A stretch of 39,736 nt of DNA from Acidimicrobiales bacterium. Its GTDB lineage: Bacteria > Actinomycetota > Acidimicrobiia > Acidimicrobiales > VFJN01. The notes below the pieces were generated by a model. It ran no database searches, was not told the DNA's origin, and was given only the letters and a program-made list of their open reading frames with translations. Below, piece by piece: positions 31,930 to 39,603 of this stretch; within the stretch, counting starts at the first letter, position 1, and each line of letters opens with the position of its first letter. The position numbers and the translations under genes were made by a program. Where the stretch lies: the NCBI GenBank assembly GCA_035316325.1, contig DATHJB010000187.1:1-39736 (forward strand), given 5' to 3'.

Positions 31930-33068
31930 GCCGCGTCCTCCCTTTCCTCGAGGATGACGGTCAGCCGGTCGTGGTGCTCGGCCACCGTGCCGTAGAGCAT
32001 CGAGCCGATCACCACCCGCCGTAGGTAGAGGTGGAGGTCGTGGTCGAAGGTGAGCCCGATCCCGCCGTGCATCTGCACGCAGTCCTGCACCAGCTCGGGC
32101 CCGTACCGGCCGACGTACGCCTTCCCGGCGCTCACCAGCTCGGCGGCGTCGGGTGCGTTCTCCTGGACGGCCGCGGCCGCGGCGTCGGCGATGGCGTGGC
32201 TCGCCTCCAGCCACATCTTCATGTCGGCGAAGCGATGCTTGAGCTCCTGGTACGAGGCCAGCGGACGCCCGAACGTGTAGCGATCGAACGCCCATTCGAT
32301 CGTGATGTCGAGGGCGCGGCCCATCGCCCCGACCATCTCGGCCAGCTGGATCACGATCGCCAGCCGGAGCAGGGCATCGACGTCGCCTTGCCCCTCGCCG
32401 GGCTCGCCGACGACGGCGGTCGCCGGCACCTCGACCTCGGAGAACGTGATCTCGGCGAACCGCCGCGTCAGGTCGAGGCTGTGCAAGGGGGCGATCGTCA
32501 CGCCCGGTGCATCGGCGGGGACGAGCACCTGCGTGAGGCGGTCGTCGTCGCGGGCGACCACGAGGAGGACGTCGGCTTGGGCCCCCGCCTCGACGAGGCT
32601 CTTCCGTCCGGTGAGCCGGAAGCCCGCCCCGGTCTCGGTGGCCGCGAGCCGGACGTCGCCCACGTCGTCGAGAGGCCGGGGCCCGGTCAGGCACCAGGTC
32701 GCGACGAGGTCGCCCGTGAGCAGGCCTCGTAGCTCTTGCGCCTTCTGCTCGCCGGTGCCGAACCTCGAGAGGGCGGCCGCGACCACGTTGGTCGGGAGCA
32801 ACGGCCCCGGCGCCGCGTGCCGGCCGAGCTCGTTGGCCACGAGGGCGAGGTCGCGGACACCCGCACCGGAGACGCTGCCGCCACCGTCGTCGTCGGCGAC
32901 CAGCAGCGACGTCCATCCCAGCTCGGCCCCTTGCCGCCAGTAGGCACGATCGAAGCCTTCAGGTGAGTGCCGCAGGTTGCGCAGCTCGGCGGGCGGGCAC
33001 GTGTCGGTCAGGAACCTCCGCGCCGTGTCGACGAACAGCTCCTGGTCGGAGGTGAGCTCCAGCTCCAT
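31926..33068 (-). CDS. Acyl-CoA dehydrogenase (FadE), smaller partner
   Basis: A 380-residue acyl-CoA dehydrogenase starting MELELTSDQELF, with the FAD-binding DRYTFGRPLASYQELKHR and the C-terminal QMHGGIGLTFDHDLHLYLRR. The middle domain is shorter and less conserved than in the gene that follows, as in the smaller partner of FadE pairs. In such pairs the catalytic Glu is normally kept in only one subunit; I cannot be sure by eye which one keeps it here. It comes 21 bases after the binding-protein gene and overlaps its partner by GTGA. Together they would oxidise a bulky acyl-CoA, perhaps imported by the Dpp system. Confidence 0.92.
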   Translation of the reverse strand: MELELTSDQELFVDTARRFLTDTCPPAELRNLRHSPEGFDRAYWRQGAELGWTSLLVADDDGGGSVSGAGVRDLALVANELGRHAAPGPLLPTNVVAAALSRFGTGEQKAQELRGLLTGDLVATWCLTGPRPLDDVGDVRLAATETGAGFRLTGRKSLVEAGAQADVLLVVARDDDRLTQVLVPADAPGVTIAPLHSLDLTRRFAEITFSEVEVPATAVVGEPGEGQGDVDALLRLAIVIQLAEMVGAMGRALDITIEWAFDRYTFGRPLASYQELKHRFADMKMWLEASHAIADAAAAAVQENAPDAAELVSAGKAYVGRYGPELVQDCVQMHGGIGLTFDHDLHLYLRRVVIGSMLYGTVAEHHDRLTVILEEREDAA

Positions 33069-33089
33069 CGGTCGGTTCCTCTCTGGTGG

Positions 33090-34700
33090 CTAGTCGACCC
33101 AGGCGTGGTGGTAGTAGGGCGTCGCATCCGGGCCGTACTCCATCCCGTGGACCCGGTCGGCGACGAGGACGCCCCAGATCGAGTGGTTCCAGACGATGAG
33201 CGGGAACTCCTCGTTCCAGACCTCCTGGACCTCGGCCAGCGCCGCCTTCGTCTCGTCGATGTCGGCCGCTGCCCTCAGGTTGGCCAGCGCCTCGTCCATG
33301 GCGGGGCTCGCGAAGCCGGCCCGCTGGCGTGGGCTGTCGGTGGCCAACCCGTTGAGGGTCGACCACGGCGCCGGGTCGAGCACGGCGAAGCCGTTGTTGG
33401 CGACCTCGAAGTTGGGCTCGAGGATCACGCGCCGCGACGATTCCGCCGGGCTGACCTGCTCGACGGTCACGTCGATGCCGACCGCCTCCCACATCGCCTC
33501 GAACAGCACACCCATCTCGGTGTTCACCGGGGTGTTGGAGACGAGCAGGTCGATGGTGCCGTCCCATGTCCCGTCGGCCTCCAGCTCCTCCACCAGCTCG
33601 GTGGCACGGTCCGGGTCGTAGGGTGGGCCGTCCACGCCGGGGTCGACGGGGGAGTCGGCCGGCACGATCGCCGAGTCGGTGATGCCGACGCCGCCGAACA
33701 GCCGCTCGTTGATCGCGTCGTAGTCGACCGCGAGCTGCATCGCCTCACGCACCCGCTTGTCCTTGAACGGGGAGTCGGTCCGGCCGGTGATGCCCTGGTC
33801 GGCGAGGACGTAGCCGAGTGCGCCGACCGGTGCCTCGAACCCCAGGTCGCCGGCTTCCCCGGCCTCGGTGGCGACCACGACCTCCGACAGGAAGGCGGTG
33901 TCGAACTCGCCCTGCTGGAACGCCTCGTAGGTCGCCTGGCCGCCGACTACGTACTGGAACGTGAGGGTCTCGATGCAGACCGGCCCGCCCCAGTAGTCGT
34001 CCTTGGCGGTCAGGACGACCTCTTCGTCCTCCGCGAACCGCTCGACCTCGTAGGGCCCGACGCCGGCGCCCGCTGCATCGAGGTTGAAGGCGTCGTCGCC
34101 GCGCTCCGCGACGACGCGCGAGTTGGGCACCCAGCCCGGCTCCGTGGCGAGGACGTAGGGGAAGTTGCCCCAGGGCTCGCCGACGTCGAAGACCATCGTC
34201 AGGTCGTCGACGACCTGCATGCCCTCGATGGCGTTGGCCATGCCCGCGGCGCGGACCCGCGACGTGCCCATCTTCTCGATGTGGGCCACCACGTCGGCGG
34301 TCGTGAGCGGGTCGCCGTTGCCGAACGTGACGTCGGGGCGCAGGGTGAGCGTCCACTCGGTGAAGTCGTCGTTGGGCTCGAGCGACTCGGCGACGTTGGG
34401 CTCGAACTCCTGGGTGGTGGCGTCGTAGCGCATCAGCGTGTCGTAGAAGGCGCTCATGTAGTCGCCGCCCGCCTGACCGGTGCCCAGGACGACGTAGGGG
34501 CTCATGCCCGTGAAGGGCAACCCGGTCCCCACGGTGAGCGAGCCGCCCGCCCGCTCCGCCGTGCACTGCTCGTCCTCGCCGCCCCCGCCAACCCCGTCGC
34601 CGCCAGCCGCATCGCTGTCGTCGCCTCCACAGGCGGCAGCGAGCAGCGCCAGGATCGCCGCCCAGGCGACGAACGGCCATGTACCCCTACGTCGATCCAT
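33090..34700 (-). CDS. Dpp/Opp-type substrate-binding lipoprotein (SBP family 5)
   Basis: A 536-residue extracytoplasmic binding protein. The signal peptide ends in the lipobox LLAAAC (Cys about 24), followed by an acidic Gly-rich linker. Family 5 features include VAESLEPNDDFTEWTLTLRP (about residues 105-124) and VTFGNGDPLTTADVVAHIEK, with typical C-terminal GDPAPW-like text (LDPAPWSTLNG). It would feed the DppB/DppCD/DppF transporter, which is on the opposite strand 2.4 kb away; no other binding protein of this family is near. It shares a transcript with the two acyl-CoA dehydrogenases, which ties uptake to beta-oxidation. The ligand need not be a peptide. Confidence 0.93.
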   Translation of the reverse strand: MDRRRGTWPFVAWAAILALLAAACGGDDSDAAGGDGVGGGGEDEQCTAERAGGSLTVGTGLPFTGMSPYVVLGTGQAGGDYMSAFYDTLMRYDATTQEFEPNVAESLEPNDDFTEWTLTLRPDVTFGNGDPLTTADVVAHIEKMGTSRVRAAGMANAIEGMQVVDDLTMVFDVGEPWGNFPYVLATEPGWVPNSRVVAERGDDAFNLDAAGAGVGPYEVERFAEDEEVVLTAKDDYWGGPVCIETLTFQYVVGGQATYEAFQQGEFDTAFLSEVVVATEAGEAGDLGFEAPVGALGYVLADQGITGRTDSPFKDKRVREAMQLAVDYDAINERLFGGVGITDSAIVPADSPVDPGVDGPPYDPDRATELVEELEADGTWDGTIDLLVSNTPVNTEMGVLFEAMWEAVGIDVTVEQVSPAESSRRVILEPNFEVANNGFAVLDPAPWSTLNGLATDSPRQRAGFASPAMDEALANLRAAADIDETKAALAEVQEVWNEEFPLIVWNHSIWGVLVADRVHGMEYGPDATPYYHHAWVD

Positions 34701-34747
34701 CAGGTTCCCCCTCGACCCGCTCGGCTCTCGCTCAAGAGTCGTTGAAC

Positions 34748-34769
34748 TAACTATGAGAGTTACAGTAAC
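34748..34769. promoter_or_regulatory. Overlapping palindromes upstream of the Dpp binding-protein gene
   Basis: TAACT-ATGAG-AGTTA (34748-34762) and GTTAC-A-GTAAC (34759-34769) are both exact inverted repeats and overlap. They lie 48 bases before the binding-protein start. Read on the minus strand the first contains TCTCATAGTTA, identical to the element at 25713-25723. Confidence 0.5.
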
Positions 34770-34835
34770 AGATGGATCCAGAAACTTGGATGGAGTTCAA
34801 ATTTGCCCCCCGCCGGCGTGCGGGGTCGGGTCGCC

Positions 34836-37394
34836 TCAGCAGGGACGCCCGTCGGGGTCGAGGTAGTCGTCGGCGAGGATGCGGGCTGCCCGGTAGCGCT
34901 CGAGATCGTCGTCGGACACGCCCAGGACCTCCCGATAGACGTAGTCGTTGTGCTGGCCCAGCGACGGCGAGCCGTGGTTCCACGCCTGGGGCACTCCCCG
35001 GTAGGGCAGGCCCGGGTGCCGGTGGGTGCCCACGTCGATGCTGTGCAGCGACTGCAGCCAGCCCCGCGCCCGGATCTGCGGGTCCTCGCTGAAGGCCGCG
35101 GTGCTCATGATCGGGGCCGCGGGCACGCCCTCGGCCTGGAGGGCGTGGAACGCCTCGACCGCATCCTCGCCGGCCGCCCACCCGGCGAGCAGCTCGTCGA
35201 GCTCGTCGTGGTGGGCCTGTCGCGAGGGCGCCTCGGCGAAGCGGGCGTTGTCGGCCAGCTCGGGCCGCCCGACGACCTTGGCCAGGGCCGCCCACTCCCG
35301 ATCGCTGGTCACCGACACGGCCAGCCACCGCCGCGGGCCCGGTCCGTCGTCCTGGTCGTCGCCCGGCTCGTCGTCCCGGCACCGGTAGAGCCCCTGGGGT
35401 GCGTCCGCCCGGTCGCGGTTGCCGAGCCGGGCGGGTGGGACGCCCAGTTGAGCGTCGACCATGACGTCGCCCAGGTGCTGGACGACGTTCTCCAACTGCA
35501 CGACCTCCACCACCTGCCCCCGTCCGGTGGCGTCGCGGTAGTGCAGGGCCGCCAGGGCGGCGAACGCGGCCGCGGGCCCCGACGCCCCGTCCATGTAGGT
35601 GGTCCACGGTGTCTGTACCAGGTCGGCGTCGGGGTGTCCGCACAGCCACAGGAGCCCGGACAGCCCGTCGAACTGGGCGCCGAAGCCGGTGTAGTGTGCC
35701 CAGTCGCCCGTGGTCCCGGTCGGTGGCATGCGCACGACGACCAGCCGGGGGTTGCGGCGTTGCAGCTCGCTGATCTGGATCCCGATCTTGGTCAGACCGT
35801 TGGCCTTGAAGTTGTCGATGAGCACGTCCGAACGCTCGACGAGCCGGTAGAGCAGCTCGCGGCCCTCGTCCTGGCGGGTGTCGATGGTGACCGACAGCTT
35901 GTTCCGGGCGAGCGAGTTGTTCATGGCGTGCCGGTTGTAGGGGCGGTCGGGTCGCTCCGGGTCCCTGGGGCCGTACAGGTCGCCCAGCGCGCCGGCGCTC
36001 GCCAGGGTGGGCCGGGCCTGGTACCCCTTGGTCGTCGGCGGGAGGACGAACGGGTTCTCGACCCTGATGACCTCGGCACCGAGGTCGGCCAGCAGCATCG
36101 TGGCGTACGGCCCCGACCAGACGGCCGTGAGGTCGACCACCCGCACCCCCGCCAGCGGCGGTGTCGTGGCGACCGACCCCACCGATGCGACTCCGGACGT
36201 CTCGTCCCGCGCCGCGCCGTCGCCGGTGTCGGTCGTGCCCACCTCGAGAGCGATCTCGTCGTCGTGCTCGCCCAGCGACGGGGCCAGTCGCCGGATGGAG
36301 AACCCGCCCTCGGCGAACCGGGTCGGCGGCCCCGGCAGGTCGACCGCCCCGGCGACCGGGTCGTCGACGTGGACCCAGAACCCGCGCTGGTGCAGGTGGT
36401 CCGCCCCCAGGACCTCCTCCGGGGTGTTGACGCCGGCCAGCGGCCAACCGCGCGCCTGGGCGGCCGTCGTGATCTCGGCCCGGGTCCGCGCGAACAGCCA
36501 CGGGTAGAGGGCGGCGTCGATCGCCTCCTTGGTGTCCGGCCGCTCGAAGGCGTCGGGCCGGGCGAACGCCGCGCGCAGGTCGTCGTCGTCGAGCACGTCG
36601 AGCAGCTCCTCGAGCTGCTGCGGGGTCGACATCATGGCCACGTGCCCGTCGCCGCACGGGAACACGCCCATGGGGATCAGCGTCGACGCGGCGCTCGTGC
36701 CGGGAGCGCCGACCAGGTTCCCGTCCCAGTACTGGTAGGCGAGGAGCCAGGTGGCCTTCAGCGGTTGGGTGGCCAGCGCCTCGGACGCCGCGCAGTCCAC
36801 GAAGGAGCCGACGCCCGATGCCCGCGCCGCCAGCACGGCCCCCAGGCCCCCCAGGGCGGCGATGTTGGCGACCATGCAGCTGGCGAGGTGGCCGGGGAGC
36901 TTCACCGGGTCCTGGTCGGGGTCGTCCTGGAGGAGCATGGTGCCGCTGGCTGCCTGGGCGACCAGGTCGCTCCAGCGGTAGCCGGCGTAGGGGCCGGTGG
37001 CGCCGAAGCCGGTGATGCACACGACCACCAGGCGGGGCAGGCGCTCGTGGACCTGCTCCCAGCTCAGCCCGTACGACGCGAGCGACCCCATCTCGGGCGC
37101 CTCGATCACCAGGTCGGCATGGGCCAGGAGCGCCCAGAGGCGGTCGATCGCTCCGGGCGACGACGGGTCGACGACCACGCTGCGCTTGTTGGTGCCGAAG
37201 TGGAGGAAGGCGCCGCTGCGCTTCGTCCCGTCCGGCGCCGTGGGCCCCCACGGCAGGCGGCGGAGCGGGTCGCCCTCGGGTCGCTCCACCTTCACCACGT
37301 CGGCGCCGAGGTCGGCGAACATCTTGCCGCAGTAGCCGCCGACGGCCCCCTCGGCCAGCTCGACGACGGCGATGTCGCTCAACAGTCGTTGCAT
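34836..37394 (-). CDS. Double-domain type III CoA transferase (CaiB/BaiF family)
   Basis: An 852-residue protein built of two family III CoA transferase units, about 1-385 and 413-848, each with the Rossmann start (DIAVVELAEGAVGGYCGKMF and GVRVVDLTAVWSGPYATMLL) and ADLGAxVxxVExP. The catalytic Asp position holds H169 in the first unit (KLPGHLASC) and D602 in the second (TYMDGASG), so only the second unit is expected to form the acyl-enzyme. It would transfer CoA to an organic acid. The start is the ATG at 37394 after GGGGGGAAC; 19 more residues upstream in frame have no ribosome site. It heads the minus-strand group of binding protein and acyl-CoA dehydrogenases, with 135 bases and a regulatory element between. 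Confidence 0.92.
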   Translation of the reverse strand: MQRLLSDIAVVELAEGAVGGYCGKMFADLGADVVKVERPEGDPLRRLPWGPTAPDGTKRSGAFLHFGTNKRSVVVDPSSPGAIDRLWALLAHADLVIEAPEMGSLASYGLSWEQVHERLPRLVVVCITGFGATGPYAGYRWSDLVAQAASGTMLLQDDPDQDPVKLPGHLASCMVANIAALGGLGAVLAARASGVGSFVDCAASEALATQPLKATWLLAYQYWDGNLVGAPGTSAASTLIPMGVFPCGDGHVAMMSTPQQLEELLDVLDDDDLRAAFARPDAFERPDTKEAIDAALYPWLFARTRAEITTAAQARGWPLAGVNTPEEVLGADHLHQRGFWVHVDDPVAGAVDLPGPPTRFAEGGFSIRRLAPSLGEHDDEIALEVGTTDTGDGAARDETSGVASVGSVATTPPLAGVRVVDLTAVWSGPYATMLLADLGAEVIRVENPFVLPPTTKGYQARPTLASAGALGDLYGPRDPERPDRPYNRHAMNNSLARNKLSVTIDTRQDEGRELLYRLVERSDVLIDNFKANGLTKIGIQISELQRRNPRLVVVRMPPTGTTGDWAHYTGFGAQFDGLSGLLWLCGHPDADLVQTPWTTYMDGASGPAAAFAALAALHYRDATGRGQVVEVVQLENVVQHLGDVMVDAQLGVPPARLGNRDRADAPQGLYRCRDDEPGDDQDDGPGPRRWLAVSVTSDREWAALAKVVGRPELADNARFAEAPSRQAHHDELDELLAGWAAGEDAVEAFHALQAEGVPAAPIMSTAAFSEDPQIRARGWLQSLHSIDVGTHRHPGLPYRGVPQAWNHGSPSLGQHNDYVYREVLGVSDDDLERYRAARILADDYLDPDGRPC

Positions 37395-37402
37395 GTTCCC
37401 CC

Positions 37403-37433
37403 CTTCGACAATCTCGAAGAGGAGACTATGAGA
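37403..37433. promoter_or_regulatory. Inverted repeat and shared motif upstream of the double CoA transferase
   Basis: CTTCGA-N5-TCGAAG (37403-37419) is an exact inverted repeat just upstream of the CoA transferase ribosome site. Next to it, the minus strand at 37433-37425 reads TCTCATAGT, the same motif as at 25713 and 34758. The divergent TesB gene starts at 37513, so both genes may respond. Confidence 0.4.
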
Positions 37434-37512
37434 ATGGCCGCGGGGTTGCACTAGGTTCTGACCCAGTCAAACTTTCGAGCACGAGCGTGCGCCGATCGAG
37501 GGGGAGGGACCC

Positions 37513-38349
37513 ATGAGCGATCTGCCCGACCTGTTGCAGGTGACCGAGGTGGGTGAGGGGCGCTACGACGTCTTCCAGCCGTCGGAGTCGGCGGAGGGTC
37601 GCGACGTCGTCTACAGCGGCCAACTGCTGGCGCAGATGATCATGGCGTCCGACCAGGCGGCGGGCGGGGCGAAGGACGTTCGGTCGGTGCACGCCGTGTT
37701 CGCCCGGGCCGGCACGTATGCCCAGCCCATCGAGCTCGTGGTCGAGTCGCTGCAGGCGGGTCGCACGTGGGCCAGCGACACCGTGACGGCAGTCCAGGGG
37801 GGAAAGCTGTTGAGCCGGGCCACCGTCCTGCTGAACGTGGTCGACGACGACCTGATGCGCCACGAGCCCGAGATGCCAGCGGTCCCGACGCCCGCCGAGC
37901 TGGCGACGGGCCCCGGCCAGGTGTTCCCCGGCGCCGAGCTGCGGCCGGTGCCGGGTGACCACGAGACGGGTGGTGTGCCGGTCGAGATGGCCTGGCACCG
38001 CTTCGAGCGGCCGCTCGCCGGGTCGGCGGCCAACCAGGCCGTGCTGACCTGGGCGACGTGCGGCAGCATCATCGGCCTCGGCATGCGTCCGCACCGCGAC
38101 GAGGTGCACATCGAGGACGCCCACGCCGGCATCTCCACGGGCGTGATCGCCCACACGATGCACTTCCTCGACCGCTTCGACGTCTCGCAGTGGCTGCTCG
38201 TCCGCCACGAAGCGACCAAGGCCGCCACGGGGCGGGTCTACGGGGACGGCCGCGTGTTCACCGAGGACGGGACGCTCGTGGCCACCTTCCACCAGGACTC
38301 CATGGCCCGCGCGGCAACCGCGCCGCTCGACCCGAGGCGATCCCTGTAG
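37513..38349 (+). CDS. tesB: Acyl-CoA thioesterase II (TesB-like)
   Basis: A 278-residue double hot-dog thioesterase of the TesB family. The N-terminal hot-dog has VVYSGQLLAQMIMASDQAAG (about 33-52) and VRSVHAVFARAGTYAQPIE; the second has HTMHFLDRFDVSQWLLVRHE and GRVYGDGRVFTEDGTLVATF with the final HQDSMAR, the most typical TesB segment. It hydrolyses acyl-CoA to acid and CoA, recovering CoA or releasing a dead-end product. RBS GGGGGAGGGACCC precedes the ATG. It is divergent from the double CoA transferase with 118 bases between, including a GCACG-AG-CGTGC palindrome at 37479-37490. Confidence 0.92.
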   Translation: MSDLPDLLQVTEVGEGRYDVFQPSESAEGRDVVYSGQLLAQMIMASDQAAGGAKDVRSVHAVFARAGTYAQPIELVVESLQAGRTWASDTVTAVQGGKLLSRATVLLNVVDDDLMRHEPEMPAVPTPAELATGPGQVFPGAELRPVPGDHETGGVPVEMAWHRFERPLAGSAANQAVLTWATCGSIIGLGMRPHRDEVHIEDAHAGISTGVIAHTMHFLDRFDVSQWLLVRHEATKAATGRVYGDGRVFTEDGTLVATFHQDSMARAATAPLDPRRSL

Positions 38350-38428
38350 GCGTGGGCCCGTGCGGACCTCGATGACCCCTGACCGACCACTACATCTGGG
38401 GTAGGTGCATGCCTTACGGCGTAGTGCG

Positions 38429-38456
38429 CGAACGTGTGTTCGTGTCGGACTAGACT
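38429..38456 (+). promoter_or_regulatory. LexA SOS box and -10 element before the DUF222-HNH gene
   Basis: CGAACGTGTGTTCG (38429-38442) contains GAAC-N4-GTTC and matches the Gram-positive/mycobacterial SOS box CGAACRNRYGTTYC at 13 of 14 positions. TAGACT (38451-38456) is a good -10 (TAnnnT). LexA on the box would cover the -35 region. The -10 ends 7 bases before the ATG at 38464, so the mRNA may be leaderless. Confidence 0.7.
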
Positions 38457-38463
38457 TGGGGGC

Positions 38464-39603
38464 ATGGAAGGGCTGGCGATGGTACGTGAGGGCATCGGGT
38501 CGCTGCGGGCGCAATCCGGTGCCGATGTCACCGACGAGCAGGTCGTCGGGGCCATGGCCGAGTTCCATCGGCTCGAATCGATGTTCGCTGCCCAACGTTC
38601 CCGTTTCACCGACATCCTCGACGAGCGCAAGTTGTGGCGTGCCGACGGATCGAAGGCGTTCTGGGCCTGGCTGTCGCGCACTGCCGACATGTCGCCCACC
38701 GCTGCGAAAGCCGTCGTAGGACTCGCCAAGCGACTGCGACAGGCGCCGCTCACCAAAGAGGTCTTCGAGACCGGCGACATCGACCGCAACCGCGCTGTCG
38801 AGCTGTCACGACGTGCCGCTTCGCACCGCAAGGTCGTCGCGGATGCGTTCGGCGCAGCAGAAGCCGAGCTGGTGGCGCACGCCAAGACGCTGTCGTTCGA
38901 TGGCCTGTGCCGGGTGCTGCGCTACTGGGAGGCCGTCGTGGACGACGACGGCGAGGAGGCCCAGGGCGACGACGACCACTTGTCACGCAACCTGCATGTC
39001 ACCGAGATCCTGCGGGCCATGGTGCGCATCGACGGCACCCTCGACGCGATCGGCGGCGCCATCGTGGCCGGCGAGCTCGCCCGCATCGAGAAGGACCTGT
39101 TCGACGTCGACTGCGCCGACGCCAGAGCCGTCTGGGGCGACGACACCCGACCCGAGCACCTCACCCGCAGCCCGTCGCAACGTCGTGCCGACGCCTTGAC
39201 CGAGATGGCGCGTCGCTCGGCGGCGCACCAACCCCGCAAGAGCCCAGACGGGTCACCGCGGCCGTTGTTCAGCGTGCACATCGGCCCCGACACCGTCGCC
39301 CGCATGTGCGAGCTGGCATCGGGAACCGTGATCGCCCCCGGGTTGCTGGTGCCCTACCTCGGAGAGGCCGACATCGAACGGATCATCCACGGGCCGCGAT
39401 CACGGGTGATCGACCTGTCCAAACGAGCCAGGTTCTTCACCGGCGGCCTACGCCGCGCCATCGAGCTACGCGACCGCTGGTGCACACACCCCGGATGCAC
39501 CGAGCCCGCCGAGAACGGTCACATCGACCACGTCACCCCACGCAGCCACAACGGCGAGACCACCCAGCAGAACGCACGAGCACGCTGCGACACCCACAAC
39601 TGA
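38464..39603 (+). CDS. DUF222 domain protein with C-terminal HNH nuclease motif (13E12-type)
   Basis: A 379-residue protein of the actinobacterial DUF222/13E12 repeat family. The N-terminal helical DUF222 region (about 10-300) has KLWRADGSKAFWAWLSRTAD; the C-terminus has the HNH site: WCTHPGCTEPAENGHIDHVT, then C-x2-H-N at the very end. Members are multicopy in many actinobacteria; the nuclease role is assumed from the HNH motif. An SOS box upstream suggests induction by DNA damage. The start is taken at 38464 because the -10 sits 7 bases before it; ATGs at 38434 and 38479 are alternatives. The frame ends in CDTHN-TGA and then stays open for 23 more codons. Confidence 0.88.
   Translation: MEGLAMVREGIGSLRAQSGADVTDEQVVGAMAEFHRLESMFAAQRSRFTDILDERKLWRADGSKAFWAWLSRTADMSPTAAKAVVGLAKRLRQAPLTKEVFETGDIDRNRAVELSRRAASHRKVVADAFGAAEAELVAHAKTLSFDGLCRVLRYWEAVVDDDGEEAQGDDDHLSRNLHVTEILRAMVRIDGTLDAIGGAIVAGELARIEKDLFDVDCADARAVWGDDTRPEHLTRSPSQRRADALTEMARRSAAHQPRKSPDGSPRPLFSVHIGPDTVARMCELASGTVIAPGLLVPYLGEADIERIIHGPRSRVIDLSKRARFFTGGLRRAIELRDRWCTHPGCTEPAENGHIDHVTPRSHNGETTQQNARARCDTHN

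Noticed and set aside
32917..33567. Minus-strand frame in the region of the binding protein and small FadE
   Set aside because: It overlaps two well-supported genes in a different frame and has a skewed Arg/Gly/Pro content.
34803..37454. Long plus-strand frame opposite the double CoA transferase
   Set aside because: The translation is Val/Gly/His/Arg-rich and lacks any domain; the minus strand has two clear CoA transferase units.
37479..37490. GCACG-AG-CGTGC palindrome before tesB as an operator
   Set aside because: It is exact but short and made of GC-rich bases that often form palindromes here; no copy was noticed at another promoter.
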